36,374 nt of DNA from Chara braunii. Its lineage: Eukaryota; Streptophyta; Charophyceae; Charales; Characeae. Below the pieces are notes generated by a model. It was not told the origin of the DNA, did not search any database, and was given only the letters and a program-made list of their open reading frames with translations. Shown one piece after another: positions 19,609 to 29,409 of the stretch (position 1 is its first letter; every line of letters begins with the position of its first letter). Location: contig BFEA01000493.1 of assembly GCA_003427395.1 (NCBI GenBank), positions 145,787 through 182,160 of the forward strand, given 5' to 3'. The translations under genes and the position numbers were made by a program.

Positions 19609-20068
19609 CAACAGAAAAATTCCCACGAGAAATGAAAGTTGAAAAAATAGTCTATAAAAAAAATCTTTCATATTTATAAATTATCATTCCAATGTTCATT
19701 CAATTTTAAAGTTTTCTGTTTTATTTGATAAGTTCCCGTCTAAATATGAGTTTTCCCTTCCAACTATATCTATTTGTTCAATATGGAAAGAAAGTCTGGA
19801 CGAGTTTATGAAATATTTTAATTAAATTTTCATTCTACTAAATTAAATATCTTCTAATTTAGATTGGATTAACTTATTCATGATTGAAAATCCTTACTTA
19901 GAATGACAGTCCAATTAAAATATTTCATGAACTAATCCAGACTTCCATTCCATTTCTAGCATGCAGTCAAAACAAGAAGGGATACGCTACTCTTGGAATG
20001 AAAGTTTGCAATTTAGACTGTAATTTTACTATAGAATGATTATTTAATTCTGGAAAAATTTTCCGTTG
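19609..20068. mobile_element. 460-bp foldback (MITE-like) insertion in chromovirus copy A
   Basis: An AT-rich segment interrupts the linker upstream of RT; copy B is uninterrupted at 27740-27760, which gives the empty-site comparison. The ends are inverted: CAACAGAAAAATTCC on the left and, in reverse complement, CAACGGAAAATTTTTCC on the right. Inner arms pair over long stretches: AAGTCTGGA with TATGAAATATTTTAATT in the left arm (about 19781-19836) against their counterparts at 19901-19953. A roughly 65-bp centre remains. No coding frame is present. A duplicated target is unclear (perhaps AAAT). It is non-autonomous; superfamily not assigned. Confidence 0.8.
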
Positions 20069-20425
20069 AAATTGTGAACAGTGGGCTTTAAGTCGTCCGT
20101 GAACCGCATGAATTTCTCAACGTCTACATCAGCACGAGACATATGGGTGGACTTGCTAGTGAACGACATAGGGACCTGGAATGCCGAGGAAGTATCCTCA
20201 GGTTGAGTGGTAGATGTAGAAATGGGAGTTGCGAAGATGGAGGAAGGGTCAGGGGGATCGGACTCCAATGAGATGACCTCAACCTCGGGACAGAGTGGAT
20301 CATAGCGACTTCACTAAGTATAACGTCACGTCCTCCTTTAGTATGAAGTGAGTAAACTGATGAGGAGGAGTGCAGACGATGTCTGGGTGGGACCCAGGAG
20401 AGATGGTTAATAACACACACCAATT
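20069..20425 (-). pseudogene. Chromovirus copy A: linker upstream of RT
   Basis: The minus strand has two overlapping open frames (20423-20124 and 20268-20044). The second encodes a Ser/Thr/Pro-rich stretch ending in DVEKFMRFTDDLKPTVHNF. The last part is matched in copy B at about 27760-27830 (encoding ADAEKLTRFTTDIKPVVHDL), so it belongs to the pol polyprotein between protease and RT. No protease active-site DSGA-type motif is visible. The 5' end is cut at the palindrome array starting near 20430. Confidence 0.7.
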
Positions 20426-20429
20426 ACAT

Positions 20430-21120
20430 GTCACTTTCAACCGCTTCAGGTCCTCACTAAATGGTTGGATGGGGGTACCCGAAACCCCTTTCAGAATCTT
20501 CAGCCACTTCAGTGGTTTCAGGTTCCCACCTGAAATTCCTGAAATGACCTGAAGTGGCTGAAGCTTCTGAAAGGAATTTCAGGTACCCCCATCCAAATGG
20601 TTGGATGGGGGTACCCGAAACCCCTTTCAGAAGCTTCAGCCACTTCAACGGTTTCAGGTCCCCACCTGAAATTCATGAAATGACCAAAAGTGGCTGAAAC
20701 TTCTGAAAGGGGTTTCAGGTACCCCCATCCAAATAGTTGGATGGGGGTACTCGAAACCCCTTTCAGAAGCTTCAGCCACTTCAACAGTTTCAGGTCCCCA
20801 CCTGAAATTTCTGAAATGACCTGAAGTGGCTGAAGCTCCTGAAAGGGGTTTCAGGTAACCCTATCCAAATGGTTGGATTGGGGTACCTGAAACCCCTTTC
20901 AAAAGCTTCAGCCACTTCAACGATTTTCGGTCCCTACCTGAAATTTGTGAAATGACCTGAAGTGGCTGAAGCGTCTGAAAGGGGTTTCAGGTACCCACAT
21001 CCAATCATTTGGATAGGGGTACCTGAAACCCCTTTAAGAAGCTTTATCCACTTCAAGTTACTACAACGGTTTCAACTCCCCACCTTAAATTCCTGAAATG
21101 ACCTGAAGTGGCTGAGAAAA
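20430..21120. repeat. Tandem array of 136-bp palindromic units, about 4.9 copies
   Basis: Unit starts at 20461, 20597, 20733, 20869 and about 21004 give a period of 136 bp. Each unit is itself an inverted repeat: GGTTGGATGGGGGTACC pairs with GGTACCCCCATCC, CCCCTTTCAGAAGC with GCTTCTGAAAGGGG, and TTCAGCCACTTCA with TGAAGTGGCTGAA, around a short GGTTTCAGGT..ACCTGAAA centre. The fifth unit is truncated and grades into diverged sequence to about 21210. A related partial phrase precedes the first unit at 20434-20458. Confidence 0.95.
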
Positions 21121-22235
21121 CAGGCAGAAAAAAAAAAAATATAAAATTTGTCATTCAAACCACTCGAAACTTCTTAAATGACTTGAAGTGCCTTCAGGCC
21201 ATTTCAACGGTTTTAGACAACTTCAGAATCTTTCATTATGAAATTTCAAATGATCGTTAACCATTAGTATGAATTGATTGATGATGTCAGTACTCCGGGT
21301 TGAATTGCGAGATCCTCGACCTCTTAATGAATTTATCTGGTTGTTTAAAAAAAAAAAAAAAAAAGTTAAGGACGAAAATAAAACCGTACTGACACCATTA
21401 CCCTCCTTCCATTAGACCAGCACCAAACGCCTGACATCCATCCAACTGAGTCTCATACCTTCATTTAGACCGACTCCTCACGAATGCAACAATCTCCTAC
21501 TAGCCTACTAAGTTTATCTTATGTTGCTCTTCACCTGCTACAAGAAACCTAATACCAGACTCTAGAGAGTGGCTTGGGCAACATGATGTTAAACCTATTG
21601 TACTCTAGTGGAGCCCCAAAAGGGTATAGGCAAAAAACAACCAGTACATTTCCCGACTTGTTCTTACATGGAAGGTTAGACGACCAATACCCCACCGAAC
21701 TACTCAAGTCGAGCCTAAATCCGCCATGGACGGAAAAAAAAAACGGAACCTACTGAGACCGACTTTTGGCAGGAGTCACCAGCCACTTCGGTCCGACACC
21801 CAGACCCCGAAAAATATACGATTTCGTGTCAACACCATTTCAACAAAACTTAGCGTGGAAAATATTGGCATCAAGAACCCTCCCAAATTGTCTATGTTAA
21901 ATCTTTGTTGATCAATCCACAAGAACTAACTATGCAACAAGAGCAACCCGATATTGATTAGGCGAATTGTAAAATATTGTGTCGCTCCCTTCCACATATA
22001 CACTCCCTATCTCTTGGAATTGAAGAATGACTGAACACCCTGGTTCAGGGGGGTGTTAATCATACGAAAGCTAAGTTCACAGCACTATCATGCCAGATAA
22101 TACATCGTTGCCTCCATGCAAGAGATTGGACTGTACATAGAACTACGCTAAAATAACAAAGGAAGTGGTGACATGGTGTAGGAGGTATCTAAAATGGCAT
22201 GCGAGTAATAAATGTCACAAAGTTATTAGACATAA
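21121..22235. other. Unassigned; A-rich runs, short open frames
   Basis: A diverged tail of the palindrome array runs to about 21210. There are poly-A stretches near 21127-21139 and 21345-21363. Open frames of about 60 codons at 21574-21756 and 21726-21911 have no domain. A CACCCT/AGGGGGGTG hairpin lies near 22038-22058. The 3' end of chromovirus copy C should lie in the upper part, but no polypurine tract or LTR could be fixed. Confidence 0.5.
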
Positions 22236-22345
22236 GATGTGTGGAGAGGTATCGTCGGTAACTCGATGAAATACAATATCCGGAAATAACGAACTCCTTG
22301 TGACCGTCCAACATTATAGGTGGAGGGCGCTCATAAGGGCGTCCG
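22236..22345 (-). pseudogene. Chromovirus copy C: truncated chromodomain start
   Basis: The minus strand encodes PIMLDGHKEFV, identical to the start of the chromodomain region in copy B, then shifts frame and loses similarity near 22240. The tryptophan and EATW part of the chromodomain seen in copy B is absent. Confidence 0.75.
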
Positions 22346-22602
22346 GCGAAGCGCTCGGACAGTCTCTAATAAGTACGCAACAAAGTGACATGGTATACGT
22401 CGTATACGAGAGCCTGTCGAAGGTAATTAGGTAGCTTCACACGGAAGCTGATCGGACTAGTGGTAGTATCAGAACCAACGGCTTGAAGGATGCGGCATGG
22501 ACTAAAGAAGCGACACCTTAACTTACGAAGCGTATCCGCTTCGAGCTGCAAGTGGCGTGCATCGACCATCACATTGTCACCGACTTTGAATGCATGATTC
22601 AT
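22346..22602 (-). pseudogene. Chromovirus copy C: integrase C-terminal (GPY/F-like) domain
   Basis: A 78-codon open frame reads FKVGDNVMVDARHLQLEAD, then LRKLRCRFFSPCRILQAVGS, then VKLPNYLRQ and VYDVYHVTLLR. This is the typical SH3-like end of Ty3/gypsy integrases, with the FFSPCRIL box corresponding to the GP[YF] motif and the DVYHV/DVFHV box close to the end. It joins directly to the chromodomain start. Copy B has the counterpart at about 25050-25200. Confidence 0.92.
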
Positions 22603-23530
22603 TCGTAATCAATTCTCTCACACGATCATGCGAGTGTGAGAGTTAGCTAGACTTCTCGTGTGCTCGCCTCATAATCGCCAGCATATGGGCAATTCAGTAG
22701 TCAAGTGCAGGACAACGAGTGTCACGACACAACCGTGACAGTCGCAGAAAATCCGCGGGTACAAGAAGGTGGTAACCGAGGTCTTAATAGAATGGCTGCA
22801 TCCCTGTGGGTGGCAAAACAACATGGTTGTACATAGTCTCCGCATGGGCTAAGTGTAAGTCTCAGTGTCGGTCATCCTCATTAAACTTTAAGAGGATATT
22901 ACCAAAAGTTTTATTGGTGACCTCAATCTCACCATCCGTCTGAGGGTGGCAAGGCGACAAGGAGCAAAGTTGGAATCCGTACACCTCATGTAGGCGTCAC
23001 CAGAATATGTTGCTAACGCGTGGGTCACAATTGGAGATGATGCTTTGAGGTAAACTGTGTTCTCTCATGACTCGGTCGAAGACGTTATCTGCACCTTACG
23101 AGTGTTAAGGCGATAGCGGCACGGAACAAAACGTGCATGGTTCATGAAGTGATCGACGACGACCAAAATAACATAATGACTACACTCCGTGGAAGGATGA
23201 AGGGGGCCAACAAAATCCATCGAGATTGAATGCCAACGACCCTCAAGTATAGGTAGAGGATGAAGTAACCCATACGGAAGTTCCCACTGTTCACCTCAGC
23301 AGGTATGACACTCCTGGACGTAGGTTTTGACGAAGTCCTTGGACTTTGGCCCGACGTATACACGACAAAAATGGGCCAACGTCTTGTGGAAGCCCATATG
23401 ACAAACAACTGTCTGGTCGTGGAACTCTGCTACGGCCTCGACGTGGAACTATCCAGTGGAGGGAGCACATGTACGTGGCTCGAGCTTACGAAATTTACCT
23501 TGCCAATACACTAGACAGTTATCATTGAGG
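22603..23530 (-). pseudogene. Chromovirus copy C: integrase zinc-finger and core, decayed
   Basis: Translating the minus strand across frames shows WHSISMDFVGPLHP with the first catalytic Asp kept (about 23225-23185), VVVDHFMNHARFVP, REHSLPQSIISNCDPR where the second catalytic Asp is replaced by Asn, a TGA stop in NIFW-stop-RLHEVYGF, and HPQTDGEIEV, which keeps the catalytic Glu. Frameshifts occur at least near 23090 and in the zinc-binding region (about 23290-23450). Decay is therefore independent of copy B, which lost different residues. Confidence 0.88.
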
Positions 23531-23564
23531 GAGTATGAAGGAACGGTCTTGTCACCCACAGTGT

Positions 23565-24228
23565 CGAGTAAATGTCACGATAATCCGCACAGTCGTGATA
23601 CAGAATGTGATACACATCGATCACCGACTGATCAAAAGTGGTGATCGAGATGGCAGCAAGATGGATGGGTTCCTAGTTATGGTCAGGACGACGGAACAAG
23701 GCATCAACGACACAGTTCGTTTCACCCTTGATAGGCTGAGTTGTGAAACTAAACTTAGATAAATCATACAACCAGTGTGTCTGTCCAAGGGAAAGTTTGG
23801 GCTTCGTGAGGAAATTCTGGACAACTGAGTTGTTTGTGCACCCTGTGCAGATAATGATGCTAGTGCTGGGTAACATGAACTACTGAGAGAACTTGACGTT
23901 CATCAACAGTGCAGTTTATCTCGGCAGGCAGTAACCGACGGAAATAGACGCCGATCGGGCAATCCCTATCACGAGCCTCGACAGTCCCATCCTCCACGAT
24001 GGTCGGGGAGTAAGTGACTGGGGGAATGTCAGTGAAAGGAAGTGGTGAAAGGATAGGCGTCAGTCGAGAAGTAATGTCTGCAGGAGGGGGGGGGGGAGTA
24101 GTAAACATGAGGATAAGGGGAATTAGGAAGAGTCGAAACATCTGAGCAACTGCAACTCCTACTGCAAAATCTGACGCATCGGTGGTGACTATAAACTGAC
24201 AATCAAAATTCGGAGGCGAAAAACTAAC
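23565..24228 (-). pseudogene. Chromovirus copy C: RNase H domain
   Basis: In minus-strand order: FIVTTDASDFAVGVAVAQ with the first catalytic Asp (about 24185-24130), SRLTPILSPLPFTD, VDERQVLSVV with the acidic residue, then after a frameshift NSVVQNFLTKPKLS, in which the usual Asp before Asn is not readable, then NCVVDALFRR. It begins abruptly at 24228 directly behind the 3' end of copy B, with no LTR or RT between. The closest relatives are the RNase H segments of copies A and B. Confidence 0.88.
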
Positions 24229-24740
24229 GAGTGTCGGTCGTCAAGACATCGAGGGCGTCGATGAGTGCGTCGTGGACACGAGGATGCGCCCATCTGCTGC
24301 TGAAGAACAACCTCAGCGGGAGCGAGCTCCTCCTCAACAATCTCCTTAGTCGGACAAGGAGGAAGAGGGTCAGTCTGCTGAGTAGGAGCAAATGTCTCAG
24401 CACAACGAGCACGATCATATGCACACAACAACATCTGGACGTGCTCCAAGTGCTCGAGGGGCGTCCAAGTAGCCTCCTAATCAGAATAGACCTTCCAACG
24501 CACAAGGTACTTAATGTATGGAGGGGTATTGTCAGTAACTCGGCGAGATATGATGTCGGAAACAACGAACTCCTTGTGACCATCCAACATGATAGGTGAA
24601 GGACGCTCATAAGGGCGTCCGGCGAAGCACTAAGACAGTCTCTGATAAGGACACAACAAGGTGGCATGGTCTACATCGTGTACATGAACATGTTAAAGGT
24701 AACCATATAGCTTCACATGGAAGCTGACCGGGCTAGCGGT
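24229..24740 (-). pseudogene. Chromovirus copy B: chromodomain and C-terminal tail
   Basis: The minus strand encodes PIMLDGHKEFVVSDIISRR, then PPYIKYLVRWKVYSD, an in-frame TAG stop, then EATWTPLEHLEHVQML. The aromatic and W..Y..EATW pattern is a chromodomain, which classes the element as a chromovirus. A Pro/Glu/Gln-rich tail follows (about 24449-24240). The stretch 24419-24740 is the first copy of a 322-bp tandem duplication. The stop occurs in both duplicate copies and so predates the duplication. Confidence 0.9.
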
Positions 24741-25062
24741 ATGCACACAACAACATCTGGACATGCTCCAAGTGCTCGAGGGGCGTCCAAGTAGCCTCCT
24801 AATCAGAATAGACCTTCCAACGCACAAGGTACTTAATGTATGGAGGGGTATCGTCAGTAACTCGGCGAGATATGATGTCGAAAACAACGAACTCCTTGTG
24901 ACCATCCAACATGATAGGTGAAAGACGCTCATAAGGGCGTCCGGCGAAGCACTAGGACAGTCTCTGATAAGGACACAACAAGGTGGCATGGTCTACATCG
25001 TGTACGTGAACATGTTGAAGGTAACCATATAGCTTCACATGAAAGCTGACCGGGCTAGCGGT
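24419..25062. repeat. 322-bp exact tandem duplication in copy B
   Basis: 24419-24740 and 24741-25062 are directly adjacent, equal in length and differ at 8 positions by my alignment, all transitions and no indels. The unit covers the chromodomain and the end of the integrase C-terminus. Its length is not a multiple of three, so the duplication also shifts the frame. Confidence 0.97.
24741..25062 (-). pseudogene. Second chromodomain copy (duplicate)
   Basis: The second unit of the 322-bp duplication, joined on its upper side to the rest of the copy B integrase C-terminus. It repeats the chromodomain with the same TAG stop before EATW. Copy B as written therefore encodes two chromodomain remnants in a row, out of frame with each other. 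Confidence 0.92.
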
Positions 25063-25200
25063 AGTATCAGAACGGACGGTCTGAAGGATGCGACATGAAC
25101 GAAAGAAGCGACACCTGAACTTACGAAGCGTATCCGCTTCGAGCTGCAAGTGGCGTACGTTGACAAGCACATTGTCACCGACTTTGAATGAATGATCCAT
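25063..25200 (-). pseudogene. Chromovirus copy B: integrase C-terminal domain
   Basis: An open frame starting at 25200 reads FKVGDNVLVNVRHLQLEAD, LRKFRCRFFRSCRILQTV and, running into the duplicated part, VSFHVKLYGYLQHVHVHDVD. It is homologous to 22346-22602 with several substitutions. Confidence 0.9.
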
Positions 25201-26206
25201 TTGTGAACGGTTCGCTCACACGGTCAAGGGAGTCTGAAAGTTATCTAGTCTTTGTGTGCGCGCCTTATAATCACCGCCATATGGTCGGTCCAGTCGTAAA
25301 GTGCAGAACAACGAATGTCTAGGCACAACCGCAAGAGTCATAGGAAGCCCGCGGGTATGAGAGGGTGGTAGCCAGATCAAAATAGAATGGCCTCATCCCC
25401 GAGGGTGGCAAAACGATGTGGTTGTACGTAATCTTTGTATGGGCTAAGTGTAAGTCTCAGTGTTGGTCGTTCTTAATAAATTACATAATCTCTGCATGGG
25501 CTAAGTGTAAGTCCCAATAGTGTTGGTCATCCTTAATAAACTTTAAGAGGATATTACAAAAAGTTGTATTGGTGACCCCAGTCTTACCATCCGTCTGAGG
25601 GTGGCAAGGCGACGAAAAGCGGAGCATGGATCTGTACACCTCGTGTTGGTATCGTCAGAATGTGTTGGTAAAGCGCGGTTCATAGTTGACTCTGAGGTAA
25701 ACCGTGATCTTTCATGAATCGGTCGAAAACGTTCTCTGCACCTCACGAGTATGAAGGCGATAGCGACCCTGAACAAAACGTGCACGGTTTAGGAAGCGAT
25801 CGATGACAATTAAGATAGCACCATGACCGTGCTCAGTGGGAGGGCGGGGGGGACCAACAAAACGCATCGAGATGGAATGCCAACGACCCTCATGTATGGG
25901 TATATACGGAAGGCGGTTTGCATTGTTCACCTTATGGCAGGTTGGACACTCCTGGACGTAGGCTTTGACGAAGTCCTTAGACTTTGACCAGACGTATACA
26001 CGGCAAACAACGATCAACGTTTTGTGGAAGCTCGTATGACCAACAACTGCCTGATCGTGGAACTCTGCTACGACTTCGATGTGGAGTTGTCCAGTGGAGG
26101 GAGCACATATACGTGGTTTGAATTTACCAGATTTACCTTGCCAGTACACCAGACCGTTATCACGGAGGGAGTATGAAGGAACGGTCTTGCAGCTCCTCAG
26201 TGTCAC
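25201..26206 (-). pseudogene. Chromovirus copy B: integrase zinc-finger and core
   Basis: A 164-codon open frame (26206-25712) holds an H2C2 zinc finger with HDQAVVGHTSFHKT and CPTCHKVN, then the start of the integrase core, WHSISMRFVGP, where the first catalytic Asp is replaced by Arg, then VIDRFLNRARFV. Downstream, DRFMKDHGLPQS is followed by a deletion that removes the second catalytic Asp motif, and HPQTDGKTG has Gly where the catalytic Glu belongs. All three DDE residues are lost. A roughly 45-bp local duplication (CTCTGCATGGGCTAAGTGTA and neighbours) lies at 25430-25540. Confidence 0.93.
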
Positions 26207-26214
26207 GTCAATGT

Positions 26215-26880
26215 CGAGATATATGCATCGATCACTGACTGGTCAACAGTGGTGATCGAGACGGCGGCAAGGTGGATGGGTCCCTGATTATGGTGCGGAG
26301 GACGGAACAAGACATCAACGACACAGTTAGTTTCACCCTTGATAGGTTGAGTGGTGAAACTGAATTCGGATAAATCACGCAACTGAGTTGTTTGTGCGCA
26401 TTGTGAAGGGCGTCCCGTGCGCTAGTGCTCGGTAACATAAACTACTGCGTGAACCTCACGTTCATCAACACTGTGGCTTATTTTAGCAGGCAGTAACTAA
26501 CGAGGGTAGAAGCCGATCGGGCAATTCCCAGCACGAGCCTCGACAGTCCCATCCTCCACGATGGTCGAGGAGTAAGTGACATGAGGACTGTCAGTGCAGG
26601 GAAGTGGTGGAAGGATAGGCGTCAGTCGAGAAGCAATGTCGAAAGGAGAGGGGGGGGAAGTAGTGAATATGGGGATAAGGGGAATCAGGAGGAGTGAAAA
26701 CATTTTAGAAAGGACAACGACTACTGCAAGATCTGACCCATTGGTGATGACTATGAAGTGACGATCAAAATCCGCGAGGCAAAGGACCGAGGAACAAGTC
26801 ACCGCCTTCTTGAGGGCACGAAAAACATTATCGCTGAGGGATGTCCAAAACCATGGCGGGTTCTTCCGGAGGAGGGTGGA
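26215..26880 (-). pseudogene. Chromovirus copy B: RNase H domain
   Basis: Minus-strand pieces in order: LRKNPPWFW region and RALKKAVTCSSVL, then FIVITNGSDLAVVVVLSK where the first catalytic Asp reads Asn, SRLTPILPPLPCTD, and a later frame with QLSCVIYPNSV-type shifted sequence ending near 26232. Frameshifts are present near 26495 and 26400, and a deletion removes part of the TDNS region. It is homologous to copy C (23565-24228) and copy A (18444-18959). Confidence 0.88.
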
Positions 26881-27740
26881 GGTAAGAACGTAGGAATACC
26901 TAGTGTATCATCAGATGAAATTACTTAAGTCACTAGTACAGTCTAGGAAATTGCGAAGCTGCTTGATGGATGTGGGACGGGCAGCTCCACGATAACAGTG
27001 ATCTTCATGTCGTCCATGTGGAGACCATGGTCAGACACAGGGTGTCCTAGAAAGTTCACTTTGCGCTGGGCAAAGCGGCCCTTACTGGGCTTAGTATAAA
27101 AGTTATAATTGTGTAAGTCTTGTAGGACATCAAAATGATGTTTGAGATGGTGTTTTAAGGTACGATTGTAGTCCAAGATGTTGTTCAGGTATATCAAAAT
27201 GTATTCTTTAAGGATGTCTCTGAAAATATCGTTCGCCGACTTCTGAACGGTGGTGGGTACATTGGTGAGGCCGAATGACATCACTGTGAACTTATAGTGG
27301 CCGAAGCGAGAGCGAAATGTGGTCTTCAGTTAATCCTTTCCGTCCACGTGGATCTGGTGGTAACCGCTACGAGGACTAATCTTCATGAAAAAACGGTTGT
27401 CTGCCAGGTAGTCAAACAACTCATCCAAGTGAGGCATGAAATAGTTGTTCTTAACCGTGTAACGGTTAAGGCCGCGATAATCGATGCAAAGGTGGATTGT
27501 TTCATCCGCTTTGTGAGCAAGAGGACGGGTGCACCCTAGGGGGAGTTACTAGTTTAATGAAACTGAGTCGAAGAAGCTCCTCAAGCTAATGCTTGAGTTC
27601 TTTCGCCTTTGGAATCGAGAGTCGGTAGGGCTCTTGATGGTAGACATGATAGTCAGACACGAGATGGATAGAATGCTCAACATTGTGCATCGGAGGGATC
27701 CCGCTGTATGAGAAATACGAGGAAAGACGTCGAGGTACTT
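26881..27740 (-). pseudogene. Chromovirus copy B: reverse transcriptase
   Basis: The best frame (27284-26943) reads FGLTNVPTTVQKSANDIFRD, then YLNNILDYN in the active-site box (both Asp of the usual YLDD replaced by Asn), then LHNYNFYTKPSKGRFAQ and NFLGHPVSDHGLHMDDMKI from the thumb. The fingers region (27300-27680) is present but broken by several frameshifts and stops. The upper end continues into the linker shared with copy A (27741-27830). Confidence 0.92.
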
Positions 27741-27830
27741 TCAAATCAGATCATGAACGACGGGTTTTATGTCGGTCGTGAACCGAGTGAGTTTTTCAGC
27801 ATCGGCGTTTGTCAAGCGCATTGGTCTCAC
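27741..27830 (-). pseudogene. Chromovirus copy B: pre-RT linker, cut by S1
   Basis: Encodes ADAEKLTRFTTDIKPVVHDL, matching copy A upstream of RT. Here the foldback element of copy A is absent, so this gives the empty target site. The homology stops near 27830, where repeat S1 begins. Gag and protease are missing. Confidence 0.75.
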
Positions 27831-28180
27831 ATGGAGATCCTCTCGACCATATCGTGCAGGATTTTGCAGGACTTTTTTCGAAGAGGAGTTTTCGTCGATC
27901 TGACCGAATGCGTCAGGCGCGCCTCTCGTGAAACTCTACGACAGGGTAGGGGCCACGCGAGGCACAACTTGCCCCTTCCTGAGGGAATGTCACCACCCTT
28001 GGACATGTGTATCCCCGCCAAGCTACCGAACAACATGTGAAAACTACTCAATTATAATCGCAGAGGTGACCCAACCGAGTGCGTTTCTCGTACGCTGTAG
28101 CATAGAGGGTACTCGCGGTCGAACACCTCAAACGGACCCTCGCACGAACCGATGCTCTGGGGGTTGATGTCCCAAGTGCG
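27818..28180 (-). repeat. Dispersed repeat S1, copy c
   Basis: The minus strand matches S1 copies a and b. CTATGCTACAGCGTACGAGA is shared exactly with copy b, and an A-box-like TAGCTTGGCGGG (plus 28014-28025) has two changes from copy b. It lies directly at the truncated 5' end of chromovirus copy B in the same orientation, while copy b is reversed relative to copy A. It therefore behaves as an independent repeat. Confidence 0.75.
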
Positions 28181-28714
28181 GCTCAGTACGAGTCGATTAG
28201 GACGGTCCATCTAACCACGTAATACACCTCGTCAAAATAAAACCTAGTTTCGTACGAAAATCACTCCTTGTCCCTTTTTCATTTGACCCATAACCTTTTA
28301 ATGATAATATACTTGAATGACACTCGCTAGACTCTGAATAAATGTCACTGCGACGTATGCTTTGTCATATTGACTAGCCATGCCTGAATACAAAAGCAGT
28401 CGTAGTGATGGTGTACTATGGAGTACCCATAATCATGTGGTCCGCAATGACGTTGAGGGTCGCTTTCCACACTCAAGTGTCAGCTGACACGCATCTTGAG
28501 AGGTTAATCTCTCGACGTTAGACAATCGAGGAAGCGATTGCGAGTTCTACCCACTTTTGCACAATGCGCAGGTGAAAGGTAGGCGGATGTTTGCCCTTTG
28601 TGGCGTCCAAATGCTTCTAACCCTAGGAACAGGACTCCATTATCGAAGGTCTGGAAACAGGTCAAGGGGTATGACTTTGACGACCGCCACCAACCTTAAC
28701 GTTCAACTATAAAA
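28181..28714. other. Unassigned; palindromes but no gene
   Basis: No gene is recognised. A perfect 14-bp palindrome GTGTCAGCTGACAC lies at 28477-28490 inside a CTCAA/TTGAG flank, followed by AGAG-gttaat-CTCT. These hairpins lie just outside the E3 boundary I could support. Confidence 0.5.
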
Positions 28715-29409
28715 ACTCTAATAAACAAAAGGTAAAAAAAAATCTTCCTTTTCTCTCATTACCTATTTGTTTAATCATTACACACAGTCAGGGGGAACTG
28801 CGCGGATACACAAAATATAAATAACAAGGTTATAGAACACGAGGTGATCATTCTCACAATCACAGTGTGATTCTCTTCAAAGATATATATATAATCGCAG
28901 ATAAAGTCAAATATGAACTTCAACTCACAAAACATAGATACAATCATATCAAGGATTCAACATCAGCAAACCATGCACTACACGTGGTGAACTTCAACTA
29001 CTTTCTGCACTCATACCCTTTGTCTTATTCACACAATCCGCAACCTTGGTCCAACCTTCCAAAACAAAAGACTCGGTCCTTTTTAAATGATCATTCGGTA
29101 AAATGTCAGGTAAGAACCCAAAGAAACAATTCAACCCACACGGGCTAAGGCCTTAGGTTCAGTAGCGAGAATGAGTTGAAATTAAATCATAAACTAACAT
29201 GTTATCAAAAAATAACAAAAAACGATCATCATATGATCGGGCTGAAAAATGACATGTAATATAACACAAAACGGTTCTTAAAACTAAATTATAAGTGTAT
29301 GGAGAATAAACCCCCATATCACATCTCACTTAAATCTCCTAAGACTAAATTTAAATGTTGTCTCTCAAATGGTGTTAAAAGAATAAGGAAACTTTTGACA
29401 ACATCTCCC

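Noticed and set aside
20358-20385. CTGATGAG phrase suggesting a hammerhead ribozyme (also near 12895)
   Set aside because: No GAAA core strand and no stems I and III at either place.
22615-22642. CTCTCACAC/GTGTGAGAG hairpin beside the copy C integrase
   Set aside because: It lies in decayed integrase sequence, and copy B at the same place does not pair, so it is probably accidental.
24419-25062. Repeat-induced point mutation (fungal RIP) as the cause of the transitions
   Set aside because: Only a minority of the eight differences fit a CpA-to-TpA change, and several fit CpG or CpC/CpT contexts. It does not identify the host as a fungus.
27818-28180. S1 as the LTR or leader of chromovirus copy B
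   Set aside because: Another copy is in opposite orientation to copy A and a third (2474-2815) has no chromovirus beside it. Not excluded until a full element is seen.
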